Assembly (NCBI GenBank): GCA_947565865.1
Contig: CANOHT010000030.1
Span: 1 to 29,791, forward strand
Direction: 5' to 3'
DNA from: an uncultured Clostridia bacterium
GTDB taxonomy: Bacteria > Bacillota > Clostridia > Christensenellales > Aristaeellaceae
Length of the DNA: 29,791 bases
Positions 29,185-29,791 of the stretch are shown in pieces (position 1 is the first letter of the stretch; each line of letters starts with the position of its first letter). The notes below the pieces were generated by a model. The model searched no databases. It was not told the origin of the DNA and was given only the letters and a program-made list of their open reading frames with translations. The translations under genes were made by a program, and so were the position numbers.

Positions 29185-29512
29185 GCTGCAGCCGGCGGTT
29201 TTTTGTAAAATGCGCGTGCAAAAGATTTTCAGCTGGGGGATTCGGGCGTTCACACCCCGAAAAAGACGACAGCAGGCCGAAGCGGCGCATCAACAATTCG
29301 TACAAATGCTCCATGCGGGATTCATCACCAAGCAGCATGACTGCATCATGATCGAGACAGCTTGCTCCTGTCATGTCCATCATGCAGCTGATGGTCGAAT
29401 AGTATAATTGTCGCAAGATTCATTGATGATGGTGTCCCAAATCGGTCGGCCAGGAGGCACATATAGCTTGAATAGCGCGTGGCGACTTCTTGATATCGTA
29501 TAAGATGGGTTT
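29185..29512 (-). pseudogene. Possible decayed coding remnant
   Basis: No single frame covers this ~330-base stretch. Minus-strand frames keep switching: one gives ILETHLIRYQEVATRYSS and then stops, another gives LDHDAVMLLGDESRMEH and RRFGLLSSFSG before running into the promoter of the next gene. Such patchy protein-like text suggests an old frameshifted gene, perhaps the rest of the short gene at 29513. It could also be plain spacer; no family is recognised. Confidence 0.3.
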
Positions 29513-29713
29513 CTAATATGCGTTTTTGACTTCGAGGGCAAATGGATGGTCGTCCATATTGTCCTTGACTGCCTGTACGCAAAGACGCCGCAATGGGCTT
29601 AGGCAAATGAAGCCGTCTTTGGCGAGGGCGGCGGTCTTGGGGTCTGCAAAGGCTTCAAGGCTTCGATCAATATTCCGATAAAGTCGTCTAATTTGTTCAC
29701 CTGATTTCCTCAT
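29513..29713 (-). CDS. Hypothetical 66-residue protein, perhaps truncated
   Basis: Basic at the start (MRKSGEQIRRLYRNIDRSLE), then AFADPKTAALAKDGFICLSPLRR and a helical end. It reads like a real protein rather than a shadow, but no family is recognised. No clear ribosome site precedes it; its ATG overlaps the stop of an 18-codon ORF (ATGA), so translation may depend on that ORF. It may also be the front part of a longer gene broken by a frameshift near 29513, since protein-like text continues in other frames. Confidence 0.4.
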   Translation of the reverse strand: MRKSGEQIRRLYRNIDRSLEAFADPKTAALAKDGFICLSPLRRLCVQAVKDNMDDHPFALEVKNAY

Positions 29714-29766
29714 GCGCGCCGTATATCACGGGCTGTCTCTAAAAATTCTTGTTTTGATTTTTCCAT
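29710..29766 (-). CDS. Candidate 18-residue ORF overlapping the next gene
   Basis: ATG-to-TGA frame of 18 sense codons (MEKSKQEFLETARDIRRA) with GAGG at a 7-base spacing and a 4-base ATGA overlap with the gene at 29713. It could be a coupled leader ORF, or the true N-terminus of the following protein separated by a frameshift. The upstream region is outside the window. Confidence 0.3.
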   Translation of the reverse strand: MEKSKQEFLETARDIRRA

Positions 29767-29791
29767 GTTCTCGCCTCACTTTATGCTTTCA

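Overview
The window looks like chromosomal DNA from a GC-rich, anaerobic, spore-forming member of the Firmicutes (class Clostridia). Four things point there. The gene order priA-def-fmt-rsmB-rlmN-prpC-prkC-rsgA-rpe is the classic Firmicutes block. The window has formate-tetrahydrofolate ligase, a CBS-domain type II pyrophosphatase, VanW and PdaA-type deacetylase genes. Shine-Dalgarno sequences are strong (GGAGG). A collagen-like, probable spore-surface gene carries a textbook sigma-K promoter. The exact lineage cannot be fixed from the sequence alone.

Layout. Bases 1-1412: two divergent paralogues share one N-terminal domain; one continues into collagen Gly-X-Y repeats and is cut by the window edge, the other has a Cys-rich linker and a compact C-terminal domain. 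Bases 1558-1679: a tRNA-Trp gene with a perfect-consensus promoter. Bases 1731-6054: a MarR-type regulator and a heterodimeric ABC exporter pair, one operon on the minus strand. Bases 6091-12074: a tightly coupled minus-strand operon vanW-like / sfsA / CHAP amidase / CBS-pyrophosphatase / secreted unknown. Bases 12155-14141: fhs followed by an unusual cluster of strong hairpins. Bases 14213-25394: the long plus-strand operon priA to rpe, whose genes from def to rsgA are joined by six consecutive ATGA start/stop overlaps, with rsgA-rpe overlapping by 8 bases. Bases 25396-28310: short plus-strand units (a 29-codon ORF, a small NrdD-tail-like protein, two GyrI-like proteins, a secreted polysaccharide deacetylase). 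Bases 28316-29791: a visibly AT-richer minus-strand stretch with an unrecognised 269-residue protein, which has a faint ADP-ribosyltransferase-like look, and small or decayed frames.

How the genes work together. fhs makes 10-formyl-THF, which Fmt uses to formylate initiator Met-tRNA; Def removes the formyl group afterwards. fhs and the priA-def-fmt operon diverge from one promoter region. RsmB, RlmN and RsgA act on rRNA or ribosome assembly, and the PrpC/PrkC phosphatase-kinase pair sits among them. Cell-envelope functions (VanW, CHAP, deacetylase, PASTA kinase) recur across the window.

The most unusual items are: RsmB with a ~237-residue Arg/Gly/Pro-rich extension holding seven 14-residue repeats, with an SD-preceded GTG exactly at the junction to the normal enzyme; the sigma-K promoter in front of the collagen-like gene; the hairpin cluster after fhs; and the accessory right end.
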